From contig DIHU01000219.1 in NCBI GenBank assembly GCA_002420315.1, positions 1-21,831 on the forward strand: a DNA stretch of 21,831 nt, written 5' to 3'. The DNA is from Akkermansiaceae bacterium UBA5688. GTDB taxonomy: Bacteria; Verrucomicrobiota; Verrucomicrobiia; Verrucomicrobiales; Akkermansiaceae. The notes beneath the pieces are model-generated. The model was not told where the DNA came from, did no database searches, and saw only the letters and a list, made by a program, of their open reading frames with translations. Of the stretch, positions 6,805 to 15,576 are shown piece by piece. Position 1 is the stretch's first letter. Each line of letters begins with the position of its first letter. The position numbers and the translations under genes were made by a program.

Positions 6805-8933
6805 TCTTTATCAGCCTGCTCGCTTTTCCATTTATCCCAAACAGGGCGCGATACCTTCTGGTGCCATTCTCTCAACTCCTCAATAGAAGCGAGATCTTCT
6901 TTCGCAACTTCCTTAGCTAAACCGTCAAGTCGCTCGTCATTCAAAAGCCTGATCCCCTTATTGGTTTCGAGAGGAAGTTCAACGTCAACCAAAACGCAAT
7001 GGCTAGTCTTGGTCGGCACAACTAAAACCAACGGACAGGCCCGATCGACTCCTCCTCCATGGTCGATCATCATCGAAACGCCACGAAAACGACCCACCGC
7101 TTTGGACCCGATAATCTGGTCCGGTGACATTGCAGAGGCCGCTCCCTTGCGGACAAATCCCAAGTCGCGGAGCAAGCTAGTTGGTTTAGCCGGTAACTTT
7201 CTCACAGCAGAAACCCTGAGAAAAGCCATCATATCCTCTTCCCTAGCAATGCGACGCCATTCCTTAACCAAGGCTATAGCTTGCGGCTCAGAAGCAGCTT
7301 TCCCGTTTGGGTCTTCCCGGCCAACAATCTTTAAAACATCGGCAAAGAATTCCTCTTCCATCTTAACCTCATCCTTGACGAACTGTTCCGATAAAGCGCG
7401 AAAACCCTCAAAACTCTCTTCAGGGTAGGTCCCTACCATTGGGCTCACAATACCAGGTAGAATTATCCACCCCAAAGCATCCTGCCTCATCCAAACCTGC
7501 TTATATTTTGGCTTCCAGTTCTCTCCAGAACCAGAGAAGGAAAGGACCCCAAGCGCAATCTTTTCATGCCGGTATAGCTTAACAACTTTAGCAGAAACCG
7601 GATCGGCAAATTTCAGTGAAAATCCCCACCATTTTACAGCTAAAATGTAGCGCCCCGCGCGACGATCATCAAACGGGTTTCCACGGCGACCATTTATGTT
7701 ACGCTGGAGCAGATCGCCTCCATCATCAGCGGGCTTTTCTCCTTCCTTTACCGCTTTTTCTTCCTCTCGATAATGACTTTGAAGAAAAGAATCTAGGTTT
7801 TGGGTTTTGAGGTCTCCAATGATCGACTTTAGCAGGGCCTCCGGGTTTTTCGCCCTCACTACCTGATTCTGCTCCTCAAAAACCTGAAACATTTTCTTCA
7901 CGAGTTCACGATCTTTCCAATCAGACTCATCGTTTTTTGCTGTTCGAAACGCACGACTCTCCTGGTCAGCATACGCGAAGAAAGCCGGTAAAGAAACGCG
8001 CCACCCCTTATCCGTCTTGTTCAGTCGGAATCGAATGGGATTCAAACGTTCGCCTTCAATCTCGAAACTCGAGAGAAAACCCACCAAAAATTCAACCTCT
8101 CTTTCTACACTCTCCGGGTTGAAGTTAAGAAGGTCTTCGGCATGAGCCTCTCTTTCATTTTTCTCGTTAGAAATAATGACTTTCATCACCTTCTGGGAAG
8201 TGAGCAATCGCCAAACCCTCTGCTTGTCTTGATTAACCATGCCCTTCCGGGTGGCTTTCAAATTCATTTCCCAATTCCTTTCCGGCAAAGACTCCCGTTC
8301 GAGGAATCCCTGCCAAACGATCATAGCATCGGTCTTTCCTGCTTCAGCTGCATTCAAAAACTCTTGCATAGCCTGCTTAGCATCATTAGCCGTAAGATCC
8401 TCGGGCGAAACTGCACCTTCCATTTTTTTCCGAAATTTCTCCATCTCTGAACGAAGCAAAATAGTCATCTCAGAAGTCCGCTCAAGGGCCATCCAGTTTT
8501 CCAGATCACGCACCCGACTTTTAAGGTCCGCCTCAAAGCCTAACCCGGTATTTTCAAAACTTCCCTCCACGGGCGCAACTTTCCATCCCCCTTCTTTCTT
8601 CACCACACCTAGTGAAATAACCATGCTCACATCCGGCCCATTTGGCGAAGTCGCCCCGATTAAAACCGCCGAGAGATCACTGTCTACCTTCTCGCGGAGA
8701 GGTAGGAAGGAGAAATTCCCCTTCTGTTTCCACGACGCACGAGCCTCCCAGAGCTCGAGAATACGAGTCCTTTTCTTAGGACCACAAAAAGGTGAAATTG
8801 CGAGGCTAGAAGAAATCTCGGTCTTAGATAATTTACCGTCAAATCCACGTAAAAATTCAAGAGCGACTTCGGACGGTTCTCCAGAGAAAACCCTCAAGGA
8901 AGCCGCTAAGAAAAATGTAACTATTCCGCGCAC
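6801..8933 (-). CDS. Exported protein of unknown function with about four related repeat units
   Basis: I do not recognise the family. The 710-residue product starts with a likely signal peptide: MRGIVTFFLAASLRVFSG. The rest reads as four loosely related units. Each opens with an amphipathic helix of similar form (VALEFLRGF at 23, AMQEFLNAA at 188, ALLKSIIGDL at 366, AIALVKEWR at 552). Three of them close with a Gly-Trp strand (GWKVAP 116, GWRVSLP 310, GWIILPG 488). This pattern resembles NTF2-like/DUF4878 modules, as an inference only. The C-terminal unit holds a strikingly regular stretch, CPLVLVVPT followed by VLVDVELPLETNKG. The GTG start at 8933 is preferred because AAAGG lies eight bases upstream; a TTG at 8969 would add twelve residues but has no ribosome site. 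The stop overlaps the MoxR start by ATGA, so it may be a MoxR client. Confidence 0.75.
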   Translation of the reverse strand: MRGIVTFFLAASLRVFSGEPSEVALEFLRGFDGKLSKTEISSSLAISPFCGPKKRTRILELWEARASWKQKGNFSFLPLREKVDSDLSAVLIGATSPNGPDVSMVISLGVVKKEGGWKVAPVEGSFENTGLGFEADLKSRVRDLENWMALERTSEMTILLRSEMEKFRKKMEGAVSPEDLTANDAKQAMQEFLNAAEAGKTDAMIVWQGFLERESLPERNWEMNLKATRKGMVNQDKQRVWRLLTSQKVMKVIISNEKNEREAHAEDLLNFNPESVEREVEFLVGFLSSFEIEGERLNPIRFRLNKTDKGWRVSLPAFFAYADQESRAFRTAKNDESDWKDRELVKKMFQVFEEQNQVVRAKNPEALLKSIIGDLKTQNLDSFLQSHYREEEKAVKEGEKPADDGGDLLQRNINGRRGNPFDDRRAGRYILAVKWWGFSLKFADPVSAKVVKLYRHEKIALGVLSFSGSGENWKPKYKQVWMRQDALGWIILPGIVSPMVGTYPEESFEGFRALSEQFVKDEVKMEEEFFADVLKIVGREDPNGKAASEPQAIALVKEWRRIAREEDMMAFLRVSAVRKLPAKPTSLLRDLGFVRKGAASAMSPDQIIGSKAVGRFRGVSMMIDHGGGVDRACPLVLVVPTKTSHCVLVDVELPLETNKGIRLLNDERLDGLAKEVAKEDLASIEELREWHQKVSRPVWDKWKSEQADKE

Positions 8934-8999
8934 TCCCGTAACCTTTGCACCACAAGTCCTCGGATACAAGCCCCGGTCTATTTGAATTAACCCAGTAAT

Positions 9000-9881
9000 T
9001 TAGGGAAACAACTTCCAGCAAATGAGCATCAAAAGGGAACCCGCGATCAGCCCCAATGTCATGCCATAAACAGACCATCTTGTCTGGAAAGGCTGGAGAT
9101 TCGGTCCCACAAAGGATGGTGGCGCGATAGCTTTGGCCATCACAAAAGACGGCCTGACGCTTTTTGACCAATAATTGCGATACTTTGCCTGATCTTCATA
9201 CATTACTTTTAAAGCCTCACTGCTCGAATCCCACTCCAATTTGGCATCAAGAACCTCCGGAATGTAGAGGTAATCCCCAAGATCTACACCTGGACCCGGT
9301 TCAAGCTTCACACCTTTGGCTGCCAGCGAATCTTTCAGCTTCGCTTTCGCAGTCACCTCTTTATCGACAAGAGGTTGAGCCTCTTTAGAAAACTGCTCCA
9401 TAACCTCTTTTTTATTCTTCTCATCAAGTCGTTTGATCAGATTTGGTATTTCGGCCGCAACCGCATTTGCAAAATCCGCAGCATCCTGAGAATCATCCAA
9501 ACGTGCTGACACGGTCAACTGATCAGTCGCTTGATCCAAATCCAAATCAAGACTTCTACGTAATCTTATGACCGCTTCATCTTGGTTCACTCCCCACTGA
9601 TTGGCGAAGTCCAGATTCAGGGCGATTCCTCTCAAGGATGGTTCTGATTTTACATTTCGGAGCACCTCGGACTCATTAGCGTCCACCAGCCCAGTGGATC
9701 CGGCCGACATAAAAGCATCACGCACGTGAAATGAGAGGGCGGCATAGGCTAGGTATTCCTTTGGGGCCTCATCCCACTTCTTCTTCCCATAGAAAAAGCC
9801 GCCGACGATCCCTCCGATTGTCAGGGCGATAAGAAGCCAAGACCACCACCAAAAACCCCTGCGTCCTCGACGTTTTTTCAT
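9000..9881 (-). CDS. Wzz-like (polysaccharide co-polymerase type) membrane protein
   Basis: The 293-residue protein has a basic N-terminus (KKRRGRR), a first membrane span at about 10-31 and a second at about 270-290, with a large extracytoplasmic region between. That region has features of the Wzz/GumC chain-length family: a mixed alpha/beta start with LRRSLDLDLDQATDQLTV (107-124), DAADFANAVAAEI (133-145), a long charged helix (150-190), and a proline-rich motif APPSFVGPNLQP (253-264) just before the last span. These proteins normally set polysaccharide length with a tyrosine kinase or glycosyltransferases. None is encoded here and no kinase domain follows the second span. The gene lies 48 bp after the M42 peptidase gene and 66 bp before the next start. 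A weak TGGA precedes the ATG. The family call is by pattern, so moderate. Confidence 0.65.
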   Translation of the reverse strand: MKKRRGRRGFWWWSWLLIALTIGGIVGGFFYGKKKWDEAPKEYLAYAALSFHVRDAFMSAGSTGLVDANESEVLRNVKSEPSLRGIALNLDFANQWGVNQDEAVIRLRRSLDLDLDQATDQLTVSARLDDSQDAADFANAVAAEIPNLIKRLDEKNKKEVMEQFSKEAQPLVDKEVTAKAKLKDSLAAKGVKLEPGPGVDLGDYLYIPEVLDAKLEWDSSSEALKVMYEDQAKYRNYWSKSVRPSFVMAKAIAPPSFVGPNLQPFQTRWSVYGMTLGLIAGSLLMLICWKLFP

Positions 9882-9929
9882 TCCATTGATTAGAACAGTT
9901 GGCGCAGATCAGTCACCTGAAAAATCAAT

Positions 9930-11009
9930 TCACTTTAAAGATTGATGAAAGATTTCCCCCTTTTTAAGGCTCTCAACAAACCCTGTCATCAAATTTGTCG
10001 TCGCATCTACATCCGAATAAGCAGCCATTTCGATGACCGAATGCATGCACCGAAGGGGCAATGAAACCAAAGCGCTAGGAACTCCATCTCGCGATTGGAA
10101 AATCGTATCAGTATCTGTTCCTGTGAACCGGCTCGCTGCTTCATGCTGTATTTCAATCTTCTTTTTCTTTGCCACCTGAAGCAGTCTCTCAACCACTAAC
10201 GGATGACTCGCGGAACCATGAGTCACAGTCGGACCTCCTCCAAGATTGACCTTCCCATACATTGGGGCACTCAGTCCAGGGGTATCCGTCGCATGCGTCA
10301 CATCTGTGCACAGACAAACATCCGGTTGGATCCGGTGGGTTGCCATTGCCGCGCCAAAGCCTCCGATTTCTTCCTGCACCGCATTCAGGCAGACCACAGT
10401 GAAAGCCGGCTTATTCTTCGACGACGCTAACTTCTTCATCACCTGAGCAATCATAAATCCACCGATTCGATTATCAACCGCTCGACTCACAACCCGGTCT
10501 TTGCCTAATTCAGTGGGCCCATCGGCATAAACAGCTGGATGCCCAACGCGTAAACCCAATTTTAAAATATCTTCTGGTGACGAAGCACCGACATCCACCC
10601 ACAACTCGTGGATCTTGGGAGCTTTCTCGGAACCAAGCGAATCTCGGCGCAGATGAATAGCAGTATTCCCAATGATGCCCGGGACGATTCCCTTATCACC
10701 CATGATTTGAATTCTCCTCCCCCGCCCTGTAGCCGAATCACTTCCACCCACACGGTCGAGGTAAAGAAAGCCATCATCCGTGATGTGTTTGATCATATAG
10801 CCAATCTCATCCGCGTGAGCCTCCAACATCACCACTCCCTTTGAAGTTCCCTTCAAGGTCGCCCAAGTCGAACCGTAGGCATCACATTCTACAGAATCTG
10901 CAAAACGGCTAACATACTTGGCCCAAACCTTCTGGCCAGGCATTTCAAAACCAGTCGGACTTGGAGTTTCAAGAAGATCAAACAAGAAGGACTTTTCTGC
11001 TTTCGTCAT
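9930..11009 (-). CDS. M42-family metallo-aminopeptidase
   Basis: This 359-residue cytosolic enzyme belongs to the dodecameric TET-type aminopeptidases, which trim peptides released by larger proteases; some members are listed as glutamyl aminopeptidase or endoglucanase. The full two-metal site is visible: H65 and D67 in EAHADEIG, D179 in RAVDNRIGG, E213 (general base) and E214 in QEEIGGFG, D236 in CTDVTHATD, and H323 in RCMHSVIE. Length and spacing are normal for the family. The ATG at 11009 opens with MTKAEKSFLFDLLETPSPTG, which fits the usual first helix. It is the first of four close-set genes on this strand, but its role may be unrelated to the other three. No clear Shine-Dalgarno is seen. 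Confidence 0.92.
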   Translation of the reverse strand: MTKAEKSFLFDLLETPSPTGFEMPGQKVWAKYVSRFADSVECDAYGSTWATLKGTSKGVVMLEAHADEIGYMIKHITDDGFLYLDRVGGSDSATGRGRRIQIMGDKGIVPGIIGNTAIHLRRDSLGSEKAPKIHELWVDVGASSPEDILKLGLRVGHPAVYADGPTELGKDRVVSRAVDNRIGGFMIAQVMKKLASSKNKPAFTVVCLNAVQEEIGGFGAAMATHRIQPDVCLCTDVTHATDTPGLSAPMYGKVNLGGGPTVTHGSASHPLVVERLLQVAKKKKIEIQHEAASRFTGTDTDTIFQSRDGVPSALVSLPLRCMHSVIEMAAYSDVDATTNLMTGFVESLKKGEIFHQSLK

Positions 11010-11147
11010 GGTCTAAGAGTGCCTTCGCACTTGCCCAAAGTGAAGTGCCAACTGACCGAGTCCATGGTGAAGTTGTTATCGAGACAAATCACTCCGGTAA
11101 GATTCGAGATAGATTTATCTTTTTAGTAGCAATAGTTTCTCATTGTC
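11010..11147. promoter_or_regulatory. Divergent promoter region of the M42 operon and the CotH gene
   Basis: These 138 bases separate two genes read outward, so both promoters must lie here or within the flanking starts. A hairpin AGTGC-CTTC-GCACT (11018-11031) lies nine bases upstream of the M42 ATG, in what would be its leader. The half next to the CotH gene is AT-rich (GATAGATTTATCTTTTTAGTAG, in two parts), but no convincing -35/-10 pair could be set. Confidence 0.4.
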
Positions 11148-14100
11148 GTGTCAGTTCATCGATCCGCTCTTCTAAGTTCAATGATGATTTCGAGTTCCTT
11201 GTTTTATTGCCAAGGGGCCCGCCTTTCATGGGAAGTTGGGGCTTCTGATACTGCTGAAGTTGTTCGTAATTCAGGTCACTTAATCGAAGCCTGCAACTTT
11301 GGAAATGGGGCGGTCAAATCCCCAAGTATCAATGGAGTTCAATTTACACCAATTGACTTTACCTCTGGTGACTCTCCTGCTCGTTTGATCGGCCTGAATT
11401 ATAACACTGGCGAAAGCGGTAAACGGGATGGTGCGGGCATTAACGAACTGTTCGACACGATTGCCTACCGAAGTGGCGCCGACCCCCAGACCGCCAATTT
11501 GACTGCTCTCGTGAAAGGCCAAAGGTATCAAGTCCAATTCTTTTACTATCATAATTCTGTAAATCGAAGTCTGACCATTCGGGATGAACTAGGTGGCGAA
11601 ACAGTCGTCAATGAGAGAGGTGTGCCTCTTGTCGCAACAGGAACATTTACTGCTGACTCAGCGATCCAAACCCTAACTTTTGATGCTGATACCGGCTCCC
11701 AGTTTATGAATGCCTATCAGCTCAGGGAGATCACAACTGCCCCTCCAGTTATTTTGGACGAAGTGCTTATTAGCGAATTTATGGCTTCAAATGAGGCCGC
11801 CTTGATTGATGACACTGGAGCTTCACCAGATTGGATTGAGATTTGGAATCCGACCTCTGAAGTCGTTGATCTCTCCGGGTGGGCGCTCAGCGCATCATCC
11901 GACTATCAAGATCCTTGGATATTCCCCCGTGTTCTTCTTGGTGCTAATGAACATCTTTTAATCTTTGCCACTGGTGAGGGGAAGGGAACCACCGAAGGGC
12001 AACTCCATACCGATTTTACGATTCAAAAAGGGGGAGGGAACTTGGCCCTCTTGAAGCGAAGAGGCGAAGAGGGCTTCGAGATAGTAAGTGAATTTTCATC
12101 CTATCCCCCCCAAAAAAAAGATGTCAGCTTTGGTTATGCTTTGGGAGAGGAAGAGGAAAAGAAACCCAGATACCTTTTAGTCCCTACCCCTAGTCAACGT
12201 AATAGCAGTGAGGCAGTCTTGGGGTTCGTGAGTGATACCTCATTTCATCCAAACCGAGGATTCTATAATTCTCCTATCGATGTGGTAATTGAAGCCCAAG
12301 AAGAAGCGATCATTCGCTATACCCTCGACGGATCTCAACCCACCGCAAATACAGGACTTCTTTACTCATCAAAAACCGGAATCAAAATCTCAGGAACCAC
12401 CACTTTAAGGGCTGCCGCCTTTCGGGAAGGCTATCTCTCAAGTGGCGTGGATACGCATACCTACCTATTTCCAATAGACATCGTGGATCAACCGTCCAAT
12501 CCTCCAGGATTTTCTTTATCATGGACCGGGGCTGACTACGGCATGGACCAAGATCCCCGTGATCTTGCTTTGATTGCTGGAGATCCTAATTTGGAGGCTA
12601 GCGAAGCTAAGAAAATCATACGAAGCGCCCTCCAGAAACTCCCTGCTCTCTCTCTTGTCATGGATGTGAATGATTGGTTCGATCCAGCAAGAGGAATCTA
12701 TGCAAATAGCACGGCCCGAGGGAGCGCTTGGGAAAAAGCGTGTTCAGCGGAGCTAATTTTCCCACTCGGACTGGAGGGCAGACCTCTTCAGATTGATTGT
12801 GGCGTCAGGATTCAGGGAAACTCATCGCGCAATACCACTGCCAATCCGAAACATTCTCTACGCCTCGCATTTCGCAAACAATACGGTAATTCAAAACTAC
12901 GCTATCCATGGTTCGGCCCAGAGGGCGCTCAAGAATTTGATACGCTTGTTTTACGCTCAAATTCCCAAGATGCTTGGGTTTATCGCTCGTCCAAAAATCG
13001 GAGAGGACAATTTGTCCGTGACACTTGGGCCCGCGAAACTCACCGCCGTATGGGGCACGAATCTCCTGATGGGAACTGGGTGCATTTATTCATCAATGGT
13101 CTTTATTGGGGAGTCTATAACCCTACGGAAAGACCAGATAGCAGTCATGGCGAAGCACGATATGGTGGGACGAAAAAAAATTGGGACATCATCAAAAATC
13201 ACGAGGAGGTCCTCGATGGCAATCAGGCATCCTACCTTGAACTTCTAGCAAAGATTCAAGTAGATCCGATGAATTGGAGTGCAGGTTATCGTGACCTCTC
13301 AGATTTCTCCGCATTCCAAGAGCTCGCTGAGCTGATTGATCTGGAAATGATGATCGATTACATGATCCACAATATGTATGCGGCAGCGGACGATTGGCCC
13401 GGGAATTTTTACATGGGCTATGACAGAACTGGGTCGAGTGGAGGATGGCGTTTCTTTGACTGGGATAACGAACATGGGATGAAAAATTCTGTCAATTTAG
13501 ACCACACCCAACCTAATCGCAGAGTCAACGATTCACCGACAAAATTTCACCATGCTCTCATGTCGAATCCAGAATACCGCCTCCTCTTTGCCGACCGTCT
13601 CCATCGAGCATTTTTTAATGGGGGCGTCTTATATGTTAATCCTGACAACCCGACATGGGATCTTTCCCACCCTGAAAGAAACGTCCCGGCAGATTTATGG
13701 ATGAACCTAACTAGTGATATCGAAACTGCATTGATCGCTGAGTCTGCTCGTTGGGGAGATTACCGAAGATCAACTCCCTATACTGTTTCTGTAGATTTTC
13801 AGATCACTCGCAATGATTTGTTAGAGAATTGGTTTCCGAGGCGCTCGGCTATAGTTCTAGAACAATTCAGAGGTCAGGATCTCTATCCAAAAATTGATGC
13901 TCCGGAGTTGAGCCAGTTTGGAGGATTAGTCGAAGAAGGTTTTCCATTAAAGATAAGCGCTCCAAGCGAGGCTAGAATTTACTACACTCTAGACGGCAGC
14001 GACCCTCGGATCGGCGGAGGAAAAATTTCAGAAACGATCCTTCTAGATGAGTCAGACCCAACAAGGTTTGTGGTTTCTGAACCAACAATATTCGAAGAGA

Positions 14101-15524
14101 GCTGGCGTCAGCTTAATTTTGACGATTCATCCTGGGTGGGCGGCCGAGGAGGGGTCGGCTACGAATTGGCTCCTTCAGTTTACCATGGTTTGATCGGCAC
14201 AACTGTTCCCAAAATGATGGGTGTCGGCAGATCGGCTCTCATTCGAATCCCTTTTGAGCTCTCGGCCGATCAATTGTCAGCTACCGGATCGCTTAATCTA
14301 AAAATGAGATATGATGATGGATTTGTCGCATATCTTAATGGTGTTCAAATTGCGTCGGCGAATGCCCCTTCAGACCTCAGCTGGAACTCCGGCGCGGTCC
14401 GCGGCCATCAAGACAATCTTGCGGTAGAGCAAGCATCATTTGATATTTCGCCACACCTTGATCAGCTCAAGGTCGGCGGAAATCTTCTTTCGATTCACGG
14501 ACTGAACGATGGGGTTAATAGCAGTGATTTCCTAATATCTTCCCAATTAATTGGCGGAGGAAGTGAATTGCTGGCCCCTTCCGCACTGCGTTACAAAGAT
14601 CAGGTTACGATTACATCCAGTGGCACACTCAAAGCGCGCAGCCTCATGGGTAATCAATGGTCAGCTCTGACCGAAGCAGTTTTTGCGGTAGGAGTTCCTG
14701 CGTCATCAGAGACTCTCGTGATTTCGGAAATCATGTATCATGCCGGGGAAGCGAGTGATTACGACTATATCGAGTTGATGAATATTTCATCAACTGAGCG
14801 ATTACACTTAGGTGGAATAAAATTCATCGAGGGAATTCAATTTGAGTTTTCTTACGGTATAGATCTACTTCCTAGAAAACGCCTGGTCTTGGTAAAGGAT
14901 CTTAATGCATTCCATCAAAAACACGGTGAAGAAATCACGGTCGTAGGAGAATTTTCAGGTAATCTCAGTAACGGTGGAGAACGCCTGCTTCTTGTAGATC
15001 AATCCGGACAGATCATCCGAGATTTTTCTTATTCTGACGATGCTGGTTGGCCTCAAGGAGCAGATGGTGAGGGACCTTCACTGACCCTGAAATATCCAGA
15101 ATCTTCACCCGATCATAGCAAAGAACAAAACTGGAGAAGTAGTAGATTTTCAGGTGGTAACCCAGGGAAAACAGACGCAACTCGATTTACGGGTAATCCA
15201 TCCGAGGATTCTGATGGAGACCTTATCCCAGCACTTCTCGAATATGCCATGGGAACTTCTGACCAAGACTCCAATCAGTCAGGTCCTCTCTTAGTGCAAC
15301 GATTTGATCACCAAATAAGATTTTCCTATCTTGAGAACTCCGCAGCCGAAGACGTAGCGCTAATCGCAGAGGTTTCGGAAGACCTTAGAAACTGGAAACC
15401 GCTATCAGCGAAAGGAGTCAGAGTTTCTCGCGAGGAAGATTCTCATGGTAAAATACGAGTAACTCTTTCGCCAAAAGAATCGATCGCCTCACAATTTTTG
15501 AGATTGCGAGCAGTTGTAAAATAA
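11148..15524 (+). CDS. Large secreted CotH-kinase/lamin-tail/chitobiase-like multidomain protein
   Basis: The 1458-residue product has a signal peptide ending near CQGA-RLSW. Domains in order: an N-terminal jelly-roll-like module (about 30-195; SINGVQFTP, KGQRYQVQFFYY, MNAYQLREI) of a type common in verrucomicrobial surface proteins; a lamin-tail domain (205-305; LISEFMASN, PDWIEIWNPT); a chitobiase C-type domain (365-440; IRYTLDGSQPT); a CotH protein-kinase-like domain (about 500-830; GVRIQGNSSR near 551, WRFFDWDNEHGM near 766 holding the likely metal-binding Asp pair); a second chitobiase-type domain (915-1185) split by a galactose-binding-like module (about 965-1140; DDGFVAYLNGV); a second lamin-tail domain (1190-1340; ISEIMYHAGE); and a C-terminal domain (1350-1458; LLEYAMGTS, DLRNWKPL). 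The GTG start is preferred over ATG at 11181 because it supplies the basic N-terminus. The role is unknown; surface protein phosphorylation or adhesion is inference. Confidence 0.88.
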   Translation: MSVHRSALLSSMMISSSLFYCQGARLSWEVGASDTAEVVRNSGHLIEACNFGNGAVKSPSINGVQFTPIDFTSGDSPARLIGLNYNTGESGKRDGAGINELFDTIAYRSGADPQTANLTALVKGQRYQVQFFYYHNSVNRSLTIRDELGGETVVNERGVPLVATGTFTADSAIQTLTFDADTGSQFMNAYQLREITTAPPVILDEVLISEFMASNEAALIDDTGASPDWIEIWNPTSEVVDLSGWALSASSDYQDPWIFPRVLLGANEHLLIFATGEGKGTTEGQLHTDFTIQKGGGNLALLKRRGEEGFEIVSEFSSYPPQKKDVSFGYALGEEEEKKPRYLLVPTPSQRNSSEAVLGFVSDTSFHPNRGFYNSPIDVVIEAQEEAIIRYTLDGSQPTANTGLLYSSKTGIKISGTTTLRAAAFREGYLSSGVDTHTYLFPIDIVDQPSNPPGFSLSWTGADYGMDQDPRDLALIAGDPNLEASEAKKIIRSALQKLPALSLVMDVNDWFDPARGIYANSTARGSAWEKACSAELIFPLGLEGRPLQIDCGVRIQGNSSRNTTANPKHSLRLAFRKQYGNSKLRYPWFGPEGAQEFDTLVLRSNSQDAWVYRSSKNRRGQFVRDTWARETHRRMGHESPDGNWVHLFINGLYWGVYNPTERPDSSHGEARYGGTKKNWDIIKNHEEVLDGNQASYLELLAKIQVDPMNWSAGYRDLSDFSAFQELAELIDLEMMIDYMIHNMYAAADDWPGNFYMGYDRTGSSGGWRFFDWDNEHGMKNSVNLDHTQPNRRVNDSPTKFHHALMSNPEYRLLFADRLHRAFFNGGVLYVNPDNPTWDLSHPERNVPADLWMNLTSDIETALIAESARWGDYRRSTPYTVSVDFQITRNDLLENWFPRRSAIVLEQFRGQDLYPKIDAPELSQFGGLVEEGFPLKISAPSEARIYYTLDGSDPRIGGGKISETILLDESDPTRFVVSEPTIFEESWRQLNFDDSSWVGGRGGVGYELAPSVYHGLIGTTVPKMMGVGRSALIRIPFELSADQLSATGSLNLKMRYDDGFVAYLNGVQIASANAPSDLSWNSGAVRGHQDNLAVEQASFDISPHLDQLKVGGNLLSIHGLNDGVNSSDFLISSQLIGGGSELLAPSALRYKDQVTITSSGTLKARSLMGNQWSALTEAVFAVGVPASSETLVISEIMYHAGEASDYDYIELMNISSTERLHLGGIKFIEGIQFEFSYGIDLLPRKRLVLVKDLNAFHQKHGEEITVVGEFSGNLSNGGERLLLVDQSGQIIRDFSYSDDAGWPQGADGEGPSLTLKYPESSPDHSKEQNWRSSRFSGGNPGKTDATRFTGNPSEDSDGDLIPALLEYAMGTSDQDSNQSGPLLVQRFDHQIRFSYLENSAAEDVALIAEVSEDLRNWKPLSAKGVRVSREEDSHGKIRVTLSPKESIASQFLRLRAVVK

Positions 15525-15554
15525 AAATCCCACACCTTTTCAAAGACGCGGGAT
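15517..15554 (-). terminator. Intrinsic terminator of the long LamG gene
   Basis: In the - transcript ATCCCGCGTCTT pairs with AAGGTGTGGGAT around a short loop, using several G-U wobbles, and is followed by TTTTTATTTT. On the + strand the wobbles become mismatches and no T run follows, so it serves the - gene. It overlaps the last codons and stop of the CotH gene. Confidence 0.75.
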
Positions 15555-15576
15555 AAAAATGGATTTTACCCTCTGA

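Noticed and set aside
6691..7428. 245-residue open frame opposite the MoxR region
   Set aside because: It runs antisense across the ATGA overlap of two well-supported genes and has no recognisable motif.
8239..8985. 248-residue open frame opposite the unknown exported protein
   Set aside because: Serine/arginine-rich, low-complexity composition with no domain; it mirrors the real gene, which has a signal peptide, ribosome site and operon context.
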